Source: Callaeas wilsoni (lineage: Eukaryota; Chordata; Aves; Passeriformes; Callaeidae). From it: a DNA stretch of 64,000 bases. Both the position numbers and the translations under genes were made by a program. The stretch is from positions 744,001 to 808,000 of the forward strand of contig VWPU01010164.1 of assembly GCA_013398955.1 (NCBI GenBank). Direction: 5' to 3'. This document shows, one piece after another, positions 1 through 11,818 of the stretch (the stretch's first letter is position 1; every line of letters begins with the position of its first letter). The notes beneath the pieces were generated by a model. That model was not told the DNA's origin. It did no database searches and worked only from the letters and a program-made list of their open reading frames with translations.

Positions 1-1475
1 GAATTGAAAATGCAAATGTTGTATTTATAACAGAATATAGCAAAGGTAAAACAGAGAGAATCCTATTTCATTTAATACTGCAAGAAAATAAGACTCTTCA
101 TTAGTATTTGGAATTTTCAGTGCAATATTTAATGTATAAGATATCATGGTCAGATATTGTATTTGTGAGTTTTCATGTCCATGCTTACATCAGTGGAATA
201 TGCCGAGGGACATCAGGAGACAAATTAAGCTCATTCATTCCTGAAAGATGGAACATGCAATTAATAACACTTGCTAATATTAAAATTACCGGGAAGGGGA
301 TTAAGGGAAATTAGAAAGGTAGTTGATAATCATATTTACTATTGAAGGAAAAAGTGCAATCTGTGTGGCAAGGAAATTCGAGAAGCATTCTCAAAGAAAA
401 ATGGCGTTTTTCCAGGTTCAGTGATATCTTCAGCTTCTGTCTGTGTCTTTTTGAGCATCCTTCCAAGTATCATGTCTGGCACCTGCATGTCTTGGAATGG
501 TATCACATGTTCCATTCGACTTGTAGAAAGAGTTTTATATTTGTAAAACGTCTCTAAAAATTAGTTTCTTCAGCTGTTTGTGTTTGAAGTTCCTGGAAAC
601 TGCAAAGAGCATGGAAAGCACCACCCATGATGATTTTTATTTTTTTTTCCTCTAAACTGTATTTATTTCACTACTAGAAATAAATACTGAAATAAAATAA
701 TAGTTGCAAATTTGGTATGAATCATGCAGGCATATTATTTGAGTAATGTATTTCCTTTAATTAATAAATAAAGTATGTACTTTCTGGATATGATCTGTTT
801 TATTTCAGTATCTATAGTTAGATGAGTGGAATCTCACATATTCAAAACTTTGCACTGCCATAAGGTCCCTGGTGAGAGATCTAGACTGCTGGGAAAACAG
901 CTACACTTCACTTCTTTGCAGTTATTAGCTTACATTACCTTTGTCAATCTTTTGTTTTACCTGATTGTATCAGCTATTCTGGCTTTTCAGAAAAGAAAAA
1001 AACAAAACCAAAAACTCCAAAAAACAACACACAGACATAAAAAACCACCCACAAGATAAAGCCCTAAAATTAACTAACTCATTGTTTCAAAGCACCAAAC
1101 AAATTTCTACATGCCAAATAAAGAGATGTACATAGTCAAAATAACTATATCAGGACTATATAGCCATTAAAAACAAAGCTTGAAAGTTTTTTATAATTGA
1201 CCTCACAAATATTCTTATTGAAGTTAGAGTCTTATAGGGAGCAGATTTAATAAAATGAATGTTCAAGAATAAAAAACAAAGTTCGTATAGTCATGCTGAT
1301 TTTTTAAAAAAGATCCACCCCCTCATTTGGATTTTGAAAGGAATTATTTAAGACGTCTGGATGTTAAATATTTCTGACAACCAGGATATTTGTTTAAGAT
1401 GCTATTTAGAAATTACCTTTTGTACTGATTCTGTTTTTAAACAGTTCATCAAGCATTCATGTTTGCTATCATTGT

Positions 1476-1511
1476 CATTTATAAATGCATTTATAAAAGC
1501 ATTTATAAATG
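1476..1511. repeat. Three tandem copies of a 12-bp palindrome
   Basis: CATTTATAAATG (1476-1487), CATTTATAAAAG (1488-1499) and CATTTATAAATG (1500-1511) lie head to tail with no spacer. The first and third copies are perfect palindromes and the second differs at one base. The core TTTATAAA is an A/T-rich motif of the kind bound by TATA-binding, MEF2-like or homeodomain proteins, but nothing nearby shows promoter function. It could simply be a short tandem expansion. Confidence 0.85.
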
Positions 1512-1826
1512 ACTCTTCTTTTTTCAGCTCTGTGGCTGATGCACTTCTCATAGGCAACAACAGCATCATCAAAATCTCTGATATCCTCCATTTTTCTGCT
1601 CACATAATGGTACAAATGTGTGAAAATCTAAATTTCTTTGTTTTCTGTTCATATTGTTAAGACTTCCTTAAGGAGGTTAGAATTCACAAATATGTTTTTC
1701 ATCTAGATGCACACAAAGCTGTTGGATTTTTTGGGGGGCATGTGTATGTTAAAATAGTTTCCATTAAAATGAAAGATGTCAAAATATTATTTATATTTTA
1801 AAAGTTAGACAGCTACAGAGCAACTC

Positions 1827-1880
1827 CATAAAGCAGCACGCTTAGTTTTTGGACATAAAGTAGCACACTTAGTTTTTGGA
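1827..1880. repeat. 27-bp tandem duplication, two copies
   Basis: Copy one is 1827-1853 and copy two is 1854-1880. They are directly adjacent and match at 25 of 27 positions. The two differences are C/T and G/A transitions, one of them at a CpG in the first copy that is CA in the second, which fits methylation-driven decay after duplication. The unit begins CATAAAG and ends TTTTTGGA. Confidence 0.9.
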
Positions 1881-2099
1881 CTTCCTGTTGTATATTTAAT
1901 GCTCTTTCTGAAAGGAAGAGTCACAGTTATCCAATCACAGGTTCCTTGTCCTCAAAACTTCAAACTTTCAGGTTTACACTGTCATAAATATTCCTGAATG
2001 GAGCCTGGAACGTCACAGAAATCAGAAAGAATTTAAGCATTTCTGACAGCCTTTTCCTTAGAGATGTTGTTGTCCTACTGCAATTTCTTATGCATTGAA

Positions 2100-2192
2100 A
2101 CCAGTATATACACAGAAAATACAAAAACGATTTAGCAAATATCTGTTTTCCAAATCAACATATTCTGTGATTCAGTGATTCTGTGATCCAGA
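2100..2192 (+). mobile_element. CR1 LINE 3' tail, diverged
   Basis: Three consecutive octamers, ATTCTGTG, ATTCAGTG and ATTCTGTG, at about 2162-2185 are the hallmark 3' terminus of avian CR1. The bases just before them (TTTTCCAAATCAACAT) match the usual CR1 segment TTTTCCAACTCAACAT. Further upstream the similarity fades, so the 5' boundary is a guess. It is a short, heavily decayed relic. Confidence 0.5.
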
Positions 2193-5100
2193 CTTTATGC
2201 TGGATATTCTCCAATATCACAGGTAATGGCTCTGACCTTATAAAGAAATAATGAAAACCTTACTAAGGAAAAATTAATGCAAATTTAAAATTCTTAATCT
2301 GAATCTTTAAAATACTTCTAAGGCATCTTCTTGGATTCTGAGGTTTTCTTAAACACATTTAAGCAGAAAAAATATTGTCACATACCACTTAAGATTCAAA
2401 CTAAGACTCAGTCAACATGAATACTCTCATCAGGGAAAGGGAATGTTTCTAACAATATACTGAACTTAGAAAAAGCATAGAATTCAAATGTTTTGGGCCC
2501 CGTGGTAGCATATATTTTTTCTTACGCCTGAAGAAACACAAAAATTATGCTTAATGATCTGTAGCCACGTTATACTATCTACACAGACAATGTTTATGCA
2601 GTATTAAGAAAGGGTGGAAAAGCAAAACCTCTAAGAGTTTTTTCTTCTAGTATTCATGTGTATATAGTACAAACCAGATTTTGAATTTACTTTTGATTTA
2701 ACAAGCCAGGAATAGCCATTAAATTTGACCTGATTATGCCAAATTTATATAAATAAAGAATTTACTGTGTGGAAGCATTGTCTCTTGCTCTCTGTCCCAT
2801 AGAAGCTAAGGGTCATTTCAAAAGTGACAAATTATTATTTTGAATTTCCTTCATCTATAGCACAAATCCATTATAAATTTTGGAAGCAAATTAAGTAGAT
2901 CTCAAGGGGGATAAACAAAAATGCCAGGTTTTTCTGCAAATATTATCCAGGTTTGAATCATTCTCTGCTGCAGATTATTCAGTAGGATATTTTGAAGAAT
3001 GGTGAACTTGAATTCAGTAAGAATATTTAATGTACGCTTTCAACACAGGTTTTTAACTTTAGATACTGGGTGCACAGCCTCACCTTTTCCACAAATTGAT
3101 CTTGCTAACCATTTTAAAATGGCAATAAAATGTAATATGAAAGTTCAAATTTGTATGACAAAATAAAAAAAAAGAATCTTTTCTCTTTTTTCCTTTTAAT
3201 TAATGAACAGAGCCGATTGCTAGACCAATTGTGTTTCCAAACCTGATCCCTTTTTCTTCTCTTCCTTTTAATTTTTTCACTTTTGAACAAGAACCCTGGG
3301 AAGTTGTATATAATAACTGATGCTTGGTTCTGAATTACTTCAACGGAGATAACAGAACCATTTACACCAAACATTTTCTGAGGACTTCTGAGATAAATGA
3401 GCAATGTTACACAAAACTAGTTACTGTGTGAAATTTTCCTGGCTTCTCCTATTAATAAGGGCACTTTGTTATGACATTGTTATATACAAAACAATTACTA
3501 AGTAAATTTAATTCCAACTTTTTTCTGTTTCTTGGAAACCAAGGTGTAAAATTCATCACAGGACTGTTTCTTCAAAGTTTTGAGTGAGTGACTCTGGCTA
3601 TGTGTGAGTGGATGTGTTTGAAGTTTCAGAAGGCATTACAATTTCTGTTTTATGGATGGAATCGCCATTCAGGGAAATGAAACTGTGGTCCAAAGCAGAC
3701 AGAAAAAAGTTTGGGTTCTTTAAGGTCAGGAGTGTTTGGGGAAAAAAGATATATGCAGACTTCCTTAAACATATGTAATTTATTTTAAAATAAATTATGA
3801 TTTTTAAAAAATATATCTCCCAAGTACTGGATTTTATTTTAAAATAAACTGTACAGAATTGCTCTAAACTACAGAAATTTAATAAAAAGAAGATTTGGAC
3901 TACTAAGTTGTCTGCCTTGAAGATGAGATTTCAACATTTTTAATGATGAATTTTACAGCTTTTTTCCTTTTGGGACTGGAAAAATACCTTCCAACCCTAA
4001 GTCTAGGCTATAATACGAGTATATTTGACTAAAACAGTGCACTGTAAATTTAAATACAATATATTTTAAGTATGACTAACGTGATTAAATGTTCCTATCA
4101 ATCATTAAAAAGTAACCATATCTTTTTTTGGAGTCTTGTCAATGTCAAAGGAATATTCTGAATAACTATGTCTTTAATAGAATAATGCAAGCAATGGAAA
4201 TAATTGGATAAGAGATTCTAGTGTGGCAGGTACATGGTGAATAAATTTTGTATTCTTAAAACAATTTTACACCTGAATGTGATTCATAAGTTTTTTTGTT
4301 TTGACTTTGGGTTTTTTTTCTCTTTTAAGTAAACCACAGCAATCATCTTCATGTCCGTGGATGGGTGCAGGAAGCATGTCTCACTCTTGGATCTAAAATA
4401 TCAGCTAGACAACCTCCAGCAACAATCAGAGGATTTATTTTCTAAATCCTTTTCCATTCAAGCTCAATTAGGTCTTAAATATCTGGGAATGTATAAGCTA
4501 TACAGGAAGAAAAGCTCCAAAGTTCAGATTTAGATCAAGTTTTAAATCAATCTCTACTCATATTTGTAGGGGTTTTTTTTGAGATCATTTGATGGAGAAA
4601 GCTATGTGGTTTCAGTGGAAATGCAGAATCCTACACAAGCTAGAAAGGTGTGTTTCGCCCCTTTCCATAAGATGAAAATACAAGGATATAATATTAACAT
4701 AAGAAATTAACATGTCTTCTTCTGATCTGAAACAAAAAGAGGTACAGAAAAAATTTGTGACTTCCCCAATATGGAGCATACAAATTTAACTCTAGCAAAT
4801 ATACCTTTAAAGCAGGAATGTAAAAAAATGTCACCTTAGACACAAAGTTGATACACATGAAGGTTGAAGTTGAGGTGCTAACAGCTCTGACAATTTGGAT
4901 ATGAGGTGGTTAAAAGCCCATCACTTAGGTAGCCCTGCTATTAAGGCTACAAATGGTATCTCTAACACTGGCCGTGAATTTAATACAGCTTTCTTTTATA
5001 GGGCTATTCTTCCTGTGAACGGTTGTAGCACGGCATGAGCCCTTGGAGTCAGAATCTACCACTGCTTAGTCCAACAATTCTTGAACAGCTCCTCCTGTCC

Positions 5101-5793
5101 TGCCAATTGGATTTTGGAGATACTCAAAAGATACTATACAGAAACATTATAAAAACAAACTTGTAATAAAATATTCATCCACTTCAAATCTTTTCTTAAA
5201 CTATGCTGATTACTCTGTTTATAAACATATGGTGTTAATATCTTTTTGTTCCCATTTAGGTTCTTTTCCTTGTCCACATTTTTTTTTTTCTTTTTTAAAT
5301 TAATCATCTGTTCATTTACAGGAAGAAGAACTTGTCTCTTGTGAGGCTGCAGCACAAACAACTGCAGTTCATTGAAGACTGGAACTCATTTTTGCCTTGA
5401 GAGGCTGATAGGAATAACCTCAGTAGTGCATGGTACCATGCAAATTGAAGGTTCCTGTGTATGGTCACAATTGCCCTGTTCATCATGAGGATATTTTCAG
5501 TTCCCTTCTGAAGACAGCTGGTATACAAAATCTTTTCAGTTGGTGTCTAAGAGAGCTGTTACTCTAGCTGTTTATAAGTGCTACAGGTCACATATTTTCA
5601 GAAGAGGTGGCAGTACTTAACCTTCTTCTAATTGTCTGTGGATCCTGACAACCAAAGCGTTTGTATGTTTGCCCTAAGAAGTTATTTTTATACAAAAATA
5701 TAGACCCCTTGGCAACACTTAAGTTTTAATAAATCATTTTGTTCTAAATATTTTCTTTCTAAGTTTCTACTTTAGCACAATTTTTGCTTGAAT

Positions 5794-5797
<4 letters not shown>
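2193..5797. other. Unassigned A+T-rich non-coding DNA
   Basis: I see no gene and no recognisable transposable element in this 3.6 kb. Open frames of 60-96 codons on both strands show no family resemblance. Two perfect A/T palindromes at 3777-3796 and 3833-3848 are listed separately. The remainder is ordinary A+T-rich sequence. Confidence 0.65.
3777..3848. repeat. Pair of perfect A/T palindromes
   Basis: The 20-bp perfect palindrome AATTTATTTTAAAATAAATT is at 3777-3796. Its 16-bp core (TTTATTTTAAAATAAA) recurs as another perfect palindrome at 3833-3848. Both contain the AT-hook/homeodomain-like core TTTTAAAA. They may be remnants of a local duplication; no function is evident. Confidence 0.85.
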
Positions 5798-5834
<37 letters not shown>

Positions 5835-5930
5835 CCCCCAAAGAAATTTTAAAAAAAACCCAAACCAAAATCCGCAAACTCTCAAAAGACCAACAATAAA
5901 ATAACCCACAACAACCACAAAACAATAACT
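5798..5930 (+). repeat. Poly(A) tract followed by A/C-rich low-complexity DNA
   Basis: An uninterrupted run of 32 A at 5798-5829 is followed by about 100 bp that is A/C-rich and almost free of G, up to about 5930. A long poly(A) could mark the tail of a retrocopy on the plus strand. However, the sequence upstream (5700-5797) has no AATAAA and no recognisable gene or SINE body, so I call it low-complexity DNA. Confidence 0.85.
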
Positions 5931-6714
5931 AGGGGAAATAGTGCATTAAGGAAGAACTTTGGGTGGATTTCTGTTCTTTGTCTATCTGCTATGATATATA
6001 TCAAGAAGAATATTGCTTTCCTAAAGTTATTTGCTTTCTAGCTTCCATTTCCTATAAAGGCCATTAAAGATATATAATTTGTCTAAATAAAGGGTCCCAG
6101 TTCTATACTCTACAGGAATAGGAAGCCATAAGCCATTTCAGGAATTACAAGAAAAGGTCAGAGCATTTTCTTGGAAACTCAATCATAAAGAAGTAGTCTT
6201 AATAAGAGTCACACATAAATTACTGCAGAATTATGCCAATGCTAAAACGCATCTGTACAAGTGGATGCAATAAGTACTGCATATGTAATGAAATAAATGC
6301 TATTGCATGCAAGCTCTCTGCTTATGACAATATATTTATTACTCTGCTGAAGAAAGTTAAGTGTTCTGGGCATTGATCACTGCAGAACTTCATTGTCTTG
6401 AACAGCCTTCCTTTAAAAACAATTCTGTTTCTTTAAAAGTAAGCATTAATGACAAATGCTAAATGCATAAATAGTCAATAACTGAGTAAGAGAGCATTGC
6501 AGACTTGAGAGTGAAATGTTGGTGCAACTTCTGACTCACCATTGCAAAGTATTAAAAAATACCCTTTCAAGGCTGCTGCTGAAGAGTCTTGTGAAAAAAA
6601 TTTCTAGGGCAAAGCTAAGTGCACCTGGGAAAAATGTAGTCTAACTTAGGGAAGAAAACGGTAGTGCACATAACACTGTGTTTAACACAATTCTGTCAGA
6701 CTATGCATCTTTAT
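5931..6714. other. Unassigned non-coding DNA
   Basis: Nothing recognisable is present: no sustained open frame, no repeat boundary and no low-complexity tract of note. Confidence 0.6.
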
Positions 6715-6780
6715 GAAGAATGACTTGGGTTGGAAGGGACTTTAAAGATCCTCTACTTCCATATCACAGGAACTACTAGT
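6715..6780 (-). mobile_element. CR1 LINE 3' end fragment
   Basis: The plus strand reads GAATGACTTGGGTTGGAAGGGACTTTAAAGATC, cut here at 6718-6750. This is the reverse of the CR1 3'UTR segment GATCTTTAAGGTCCCTTCCAACCCAA. Similarity is lost after about 6780. Only the last 65 bp or so of the element remain, the common 5'-truncated form of avian CR1. Confidence 0.75.
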
Positions 6781-9700
6781 GGTCTTCAGTATTAGTGTAA
6801 TATAATTAGAACATGGCAGAACTTCTATTAATTATAAACAATAAGAAGAACCATTTAATGATCAGTTGCATGCATATATTGTTACATCATAATTCTCATA
6901 AATATTCCTTTCTGTTTAAATTTTGTATTAAAATCTGTGTTGTTTTACACCTATGTCAGTGAATTTGAACAATTCCAGAACAGGAGGCACGACCAATTTT
7001 CAGATGAAGATAGTAAAATCTAAATCTATGGCCAAAAGGACTAAGTAAATATAATCACTGGTGCTTTCTTGGCTATGCAACTGACCATGTACCAGGGACA
7101 AAATTTAATTTCTTGTGAATAAGTTAAGTAGTGCCATGGTATCTGGAACATTTGCTCATGGCCAGTAAACGCAGTGCAGGAACTTTATCTTTCATGTTAG
7201 ACACCTATGGTTAGGTAACTAAATTCTCTCCTGGAAAGAATCTTGATTCAGCTGACTAAAAACAACATTTAGAGACATTTTAATTTCTGTTGGGCATCCT
7301 ATCTGGTCTTCAGCTTGTGGTCTGGAATTGCACAGGACCTTTCAAATTTCTTGTGTGGTATTTAAAATTAAAAATACCTTTGCAAATTCTCCATACAAAC
7401 ACTGGACATGTATGTTAACAAGTGGATATATTCCTAATAATGTGCTTTAGCATGAGTCAAATTATTCCACATCTCCATTCTAGCTCCAGCTCAGAATTAG
7501 CTTCATCTTCACTGCCTACATTATGGGAGCTTACACTCCTATTTAAATACGTTGACACTGATCTACACGTTTCTTAGTCTAGAAGTAATAGACTTTTTCC
7601 AAGAAGTATCTGAGAATTAGAACATAGGGCGTCATTTTAGCTATGGAATGATTTTAACTAAGCTTGTTTTTGGAAACATGTATACTGACTAGTTTTGATG
7701 TCATAATCAATAGATTATTGTACATTTTCTCTTTCCACGTTCAGATGTTTTTATGATTTCTGTGTATTTTCTTTTTTTTTTTCAATAGAAAATTGTTAAC
7801 AAAAGCTAAAATTCTCATCACGAATATAAGGATGTTTATCGATGATTTGAATTGCTATTTTTCAGAAAATCTTGGAGGTTTTTTTTAGCAAGGAGTTACT
7901 TTTTAATATAAATTTAAAAAAAAAAAAACAAAAAAAACTAAAAACAAAAAAAACAAACAAACAAACAAAAAAACCCTGATTGAAATGTGGAAAAACAAAG
8001 GAATGTTTAAAAAAAAAAAAAATTGAAATGAAATACTTAAAGGCCTGCTCAACTTAACATATGATTCTCAATAATCCACATATTTTCGTATTTATTAGTA
8101 AAATACTGCTTGTCATTCTGGCAAATGCAGTGATAAAACACTAAGATTGTGGCAACTCCACTTTCACAGCCATTTGTGATGGTAGAATTGTATTCCAGAG
8201 AGGTACATAGGTGCAAGACTGCAAATGGGTTAGATCTAGTCATTGATTCACACCACACTTTGCAGTAAAGAGTTTCCATCTATTTCATAAATTATGGGCC
8301 TATTTCTCATAAGGTCAAAATCATCCCCTTTGAACTTATCAACAAGCTCCTCTCTTTCTTGAGATTAAATTGCCAAGGATTTATTTTGTGAGGTGCTGGA
8401 GTGGAGTACTCCAACACTCTCTGTATTCTCCCTGTTAGTTGTCTATCATTAGTGAACCTGGCATGACCTCACTTTATAAAAGTGAAATTATATTTTATGA
8501 AGCCCATTATTTAGAACTATAGTTAGGATTTTTAGGTCTGTGTTTAATAGTGAAACAGATCTTCAGGATTAACATACCATTAAAACTTTTCAGGTGTAGG
8601 CAATAATGTGATAATAATATCCCACAGAAATAAGAGGCTCATCCCCATTTGACAGTCCATTAAATGTATCTGCATCATTATTAGTAGTATTAAAATTGTG
8701 ATTTCAATCAGAGTTGTTATTCACTGTACTAGGACTTGTAGAGATACACATTAAAAACACTGTACTACAGTTAGAAAATAAATCATTCTAATATCTATCA
8801 GGTAATCAGAATGAGTAAGTTAATATCCATCAGTTAATAGTTAAGTAGTGAATTGCACATACCATAAACCTGATGCATTCACAGAGAAAGCTGTGCTAGG
8901 TCTGCATAGCATTAATACCCCAAGATGAAACCTTATCATAATTTCTGAAACTCACTTGTCTGCTACTCCTGCCCAAATTTCTTTCCTTTATAAACACTTC
9001 AAAGTTGCTTCATGTTAACATGCTTGATTTTCAAAATTGAATCAGAGTGGAAATGTGACCAACTGTCAAATGCAAGGCTCTCCAAAGAGACTTGACCATC
9101 AACATGGGAGAGGCAAAACTGTCAAACTCCCTCTTCCATGGCAAAATTCATTGATTTGAAAACTCAAGTTTGGAATAAAAGAGGATGTTAAGGATCTGAT
9201 ATTGCTCAAAGTGCCAGTAAGAATGCAGCGGATTAAGTAACAAAGCAGCAAAGGCTAGTGGCCAAAACAGAACGTTGACGAGCTGAATGGAACTTGCCAG
9301 GGGGACAGGTACATACAAAATGTTGTTTATTTAGGTTTTTACATGCATAGAATCATTGGAGAGTTAGTGAGTTATCTTTGCAACATTTCATGGTATGTCT
9401 CTGCTGTCGCATAAAATGAATCAAGGACCAAAATTGAGATAGGTGTATACCATTTTAAAAGATCGGAATGCTAGTTTTTTTAAGCTGTATCAAAATAAGA
9501 CTGATTGGGCCTTGAGACACTATAACCAGAGAAATTCAGAAAATTCATTCTGTCATTAAAAGATGCCCTTGGGAAGTACTAAATTAGGACCTGTGATGCC
9601 AGTAATCATGTAGTGGTCATGTAGGGACATAAGACTTGGGTGAACACCTGGATATTAGAAAGAAATACTTTTTGTTGCCACACATAACCCATATAATGTT

Positions 9701-10708
9701 TTACACTGGTCACAAACACAAAAGATCTCTCCCTCTGACTCTGTATTCTACTCTAAGAAAGAAGAATGAGCCTTGAACTCCTCAGGTACAGACTCTTCAA
9801 CAGAGAAAAATATCCAGAGAAGGGAGAAATACTTCTACTGTAACCTCCTTTTCCATAAGTCCTTGTACCAGTGACATGAAGAAAAAGACATATTAGAAAT
9901 AATAAGGAAGAGTAGTCACAAAATAGTTGTTCTCAGAGTCATTGGATTGCAGAAAGGGCATTTTCATCCAATGTACATTAGAGTCAAAGGGTTGCCTAAA
10001 TTGGGATTGAAAGAAGACTCATAGATCGAATTAGTGACTTCGCAAGTAATTGTCTCTCCTTAAAAACTGACTCCTGTGCATAATATTGCTCTCATTTTCC
10101 CCACTGAAAATTCCTGTTCCCCATTTTGTATGATAATAAAAATGCTTATGGCTCTCTTGGAACTGTTTCAACTCTGTTCTACCTATGAGTTAAAAGGAGA
10201 TTATTGAGACAGACCTTCTTTACAATTTTTCTAGTCTCAGGAAATCTTGAGCAGATAGTGATGTCACTCCCATGGAGAAGAAGAGATTGAATTTATTTTA
10301 CTGACTTCTGAAGCGTATGGAGAAAAGAATCACTGAAATAAAAAAACATAAAAATGCATTTTGGGGGATTAATAAATAATGCAAGAAGGAATCTGCAGCT
10401 GCTCTGGAAGTGGGTGATTTTTGCAGTAATTCCCTATGTTCTCTCTCACATATAAAATTGAGATAAAAATCTGAAATTCACTTAGGTATATAGTAAAGAT
10501 GATATACTGAACTCTAATTTTGCTTCTATTCATATTATTCCCTATTCATGGTCTTTTCAATGTTTAATCTCCTTTATATTATTAGACTTTCAATTATCTA
10601 TGATTCTGCCCTTAATTTATTTTCTATTTGTTCTTCAATTTATTTCTTTCCATGAGTACTTCCAAGATGCTTTGTGAATTAAAACAGAATAAGAAAGGAG
10701 GGCCTGCC
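6781..10708. other. Unassigned non-coding DNA with an A-rich tract
   Basis: No gene or clear transposable element is visible in this 3.9 kb. The only conspicuous sequence is the A-rich low-complexity tract at 7916-7974. The 76-codon minus-strand frame at 8049-8279 has no recognisable features and is probably chance. Confidence 0.6.
7916..7974. repeat. A-rich tract with (CAAA)n
   Basis: Runs of A are interrupted by C and once by CT, and grade into about four CAAA units (CAAACAAACAAACAAA) near 7954-7969. This is typical low-complexity/microsatellite DNA. A second pure A run follows at about 8009-8022. Confidence 0.85.
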
Positions 10709-10754
10709 TAACTCACATAGATTTATATAAATAACTCACATAGATTTATATAAA
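10709..10754. repeat. 23-bp perfect tandem duplication
   Basis: Two identical adjacent copies of a 23-bp unit (TAACTCACATAG then ATTTATATAAA) occupy 10709-10731 and 10732-10754. The lack of any difference suggests a fairly recent duplication, for example by replication slippage. Confidence 0.95.
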
Positions 10755-10843
10755 TGCCCAATGACATGGGTTTAGAAATTGGACAAGCAATAGTTCTATA
10801 CTTTAAGTACAGTTGCATTTACTGTACTGCTCACTTCATAAAG

Positions 10844-10905
10844 GAATTATAGAATGGCTTGGGCTGGAAGAAACCATAAAGATCATGGGAGCTGGTGCAA
10901 CCTGA
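10844..10905 (-). mobile_element. CR1 LINE 3' end fragment
   Basis: TATAGAATGGCTTGGGCTGG, then AAGAAACCATAAAGATCATGG, is the reversed CR1 3' end (usual form AGAATGGCTTGGGTTGGAAGGGACCTTAAAGATCAT). It lies about 50 bp upstream of a second CR1 in the opposite orientation, so the two are arranged tail to head around 10.9 kb. Confidence 0.7.
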
Positions 10906-10949
10906 CAGAGAAGATTCTTAAAAACCGTAGATGACAACGTTATGGATTA

Positions 10950-11482
10950 CTGGGAGATGATTCTCACCCTCTGCTCAGCCTTAGTGAGAAACATTTGAAG
11001 TACTGTGTCCAGATCTGGGCTCCCAGTACAAAAGAAACATGAAGATACCACAAAAAGTCCACTCAAGGCACATGAAGATGATTAAGAGCTTAGAGCATCT
11101 GTCATATGCGGAGAGGCCGAGAGAGCTGGGACTATTTAGCTGGAGAAGAGCTCAGAGCGATCTTATAAATATTTTTAAATTCTTTATGAGAGAAAGAGAA
11201 GAGGTGGAGCCAGTCTCTTCTCAGTGGTGCCTGATGACGAAATGAGAGGTAGTGGGTGCAAACTGGAAAATAGAGAATTCCATTTAAATACAAGGAAAAT
11301 ATTTTTTAGTTTCATAATAGGTTTCACAGAGAGGTTATAGAGTCTCCAAACAGGGAGAAATTTAAAACCTGATCAGATACAACCCTGAACAAACTTCTGT
11401 GGGTGACTCTGCTTGAGCAAGGTGGTTAGACTGTTTGATCTCCAGTGGCACCTGCCAAGCTCAGCCATTCTACAATTGTGTA
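10950..11482 (+). mobile_element. CR1 LINE, 3'-terminal 530 bp
   Basis: Successive CR1 landmarks appear in order on the plus strand: CTCTGCTCAGCC..TAGTGAG, TACTGTGTCCAGATCTGGGCTCCCAGTAC, GAGCTGGGACTATTTAGC, GATCTTATAAATA, CAGTCTCTTCTCAGTGGTGCC, GAATTCCATTTAAA, GAGAGGTTATAGAGTCTCC, CTCTGCTTGAGCAAGGTGGTTAGACT and the terminal CCATTCTACAATTGTG. This spans the C-terminal end of ORF2 plus the 3'UTR, with the rest lost by 5' truncation. The 68-codon frame at 11039-11245 lies in this decayed tail and is not a gene. Confidence 0.92.
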
Positions 11483-11818
11483 GAAAACTGATTAAGGCTG
11501 ACATATTGCCATCAAATCGTTTCCTGTTTACTTCTTTTTGCCAAAAGCTGAAAGTTTCCTCTGGAAAACACAATAATGTCTAATGTTGACCCCAGCCAAG
11601 AAAAGTCTGTGGTTAAGGCACTATTCCTTGATGTAAAAGTTACTTGTTTAGCTTTCCTTTAGAATATGATTCATTTAAAATACCTAAGACATATTTAGAT
11701 CTTTGTTGCCTGATAAGATTGGTTCTCTGAAACCAGTGGCAGTTCTGAATTGCAATTATAACTGTACATTACAAGCTGCAAAAGAGAAAACTTCCTTTAA
11801 AATGGCAGATAAGGAGTC
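11483..11818. other. Unassigned spacer between two CR1 copies
   Basis: About 335 bp between oppositely oriented CR1 fragments. I see no gene, repeat boundary or motif of note. Confidence 0.6.

Larger units (their letters stand above)
1..2099. other. Unassigned A+T-rich non-coding DNA
   Basis: No gene is recognisable. The open frames here are under 100 codons, have no family resemblance and sit in A+T-rich sequence where such frames arise by chance. The stretch holds an A/C-rich, G-poor tract at about 985-1056, three tandem 12-bp palindromes at 1476-1511 and a 27-bp tandem duplication at 1827-1880, the last two listed separately. Confidence 0.7.

Noticed and set aside
5700..5829. Processed pseudogene tail suggested by the A32 run
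   Set aside because: No AATAAA at the expected distance and no recognisable coding sequence upstream.
9340..9380. CR1-like ATAGAATCATTGGAGAG
   Set aside because: Only about 15 bp match and the following sequence does not continue as CR1.
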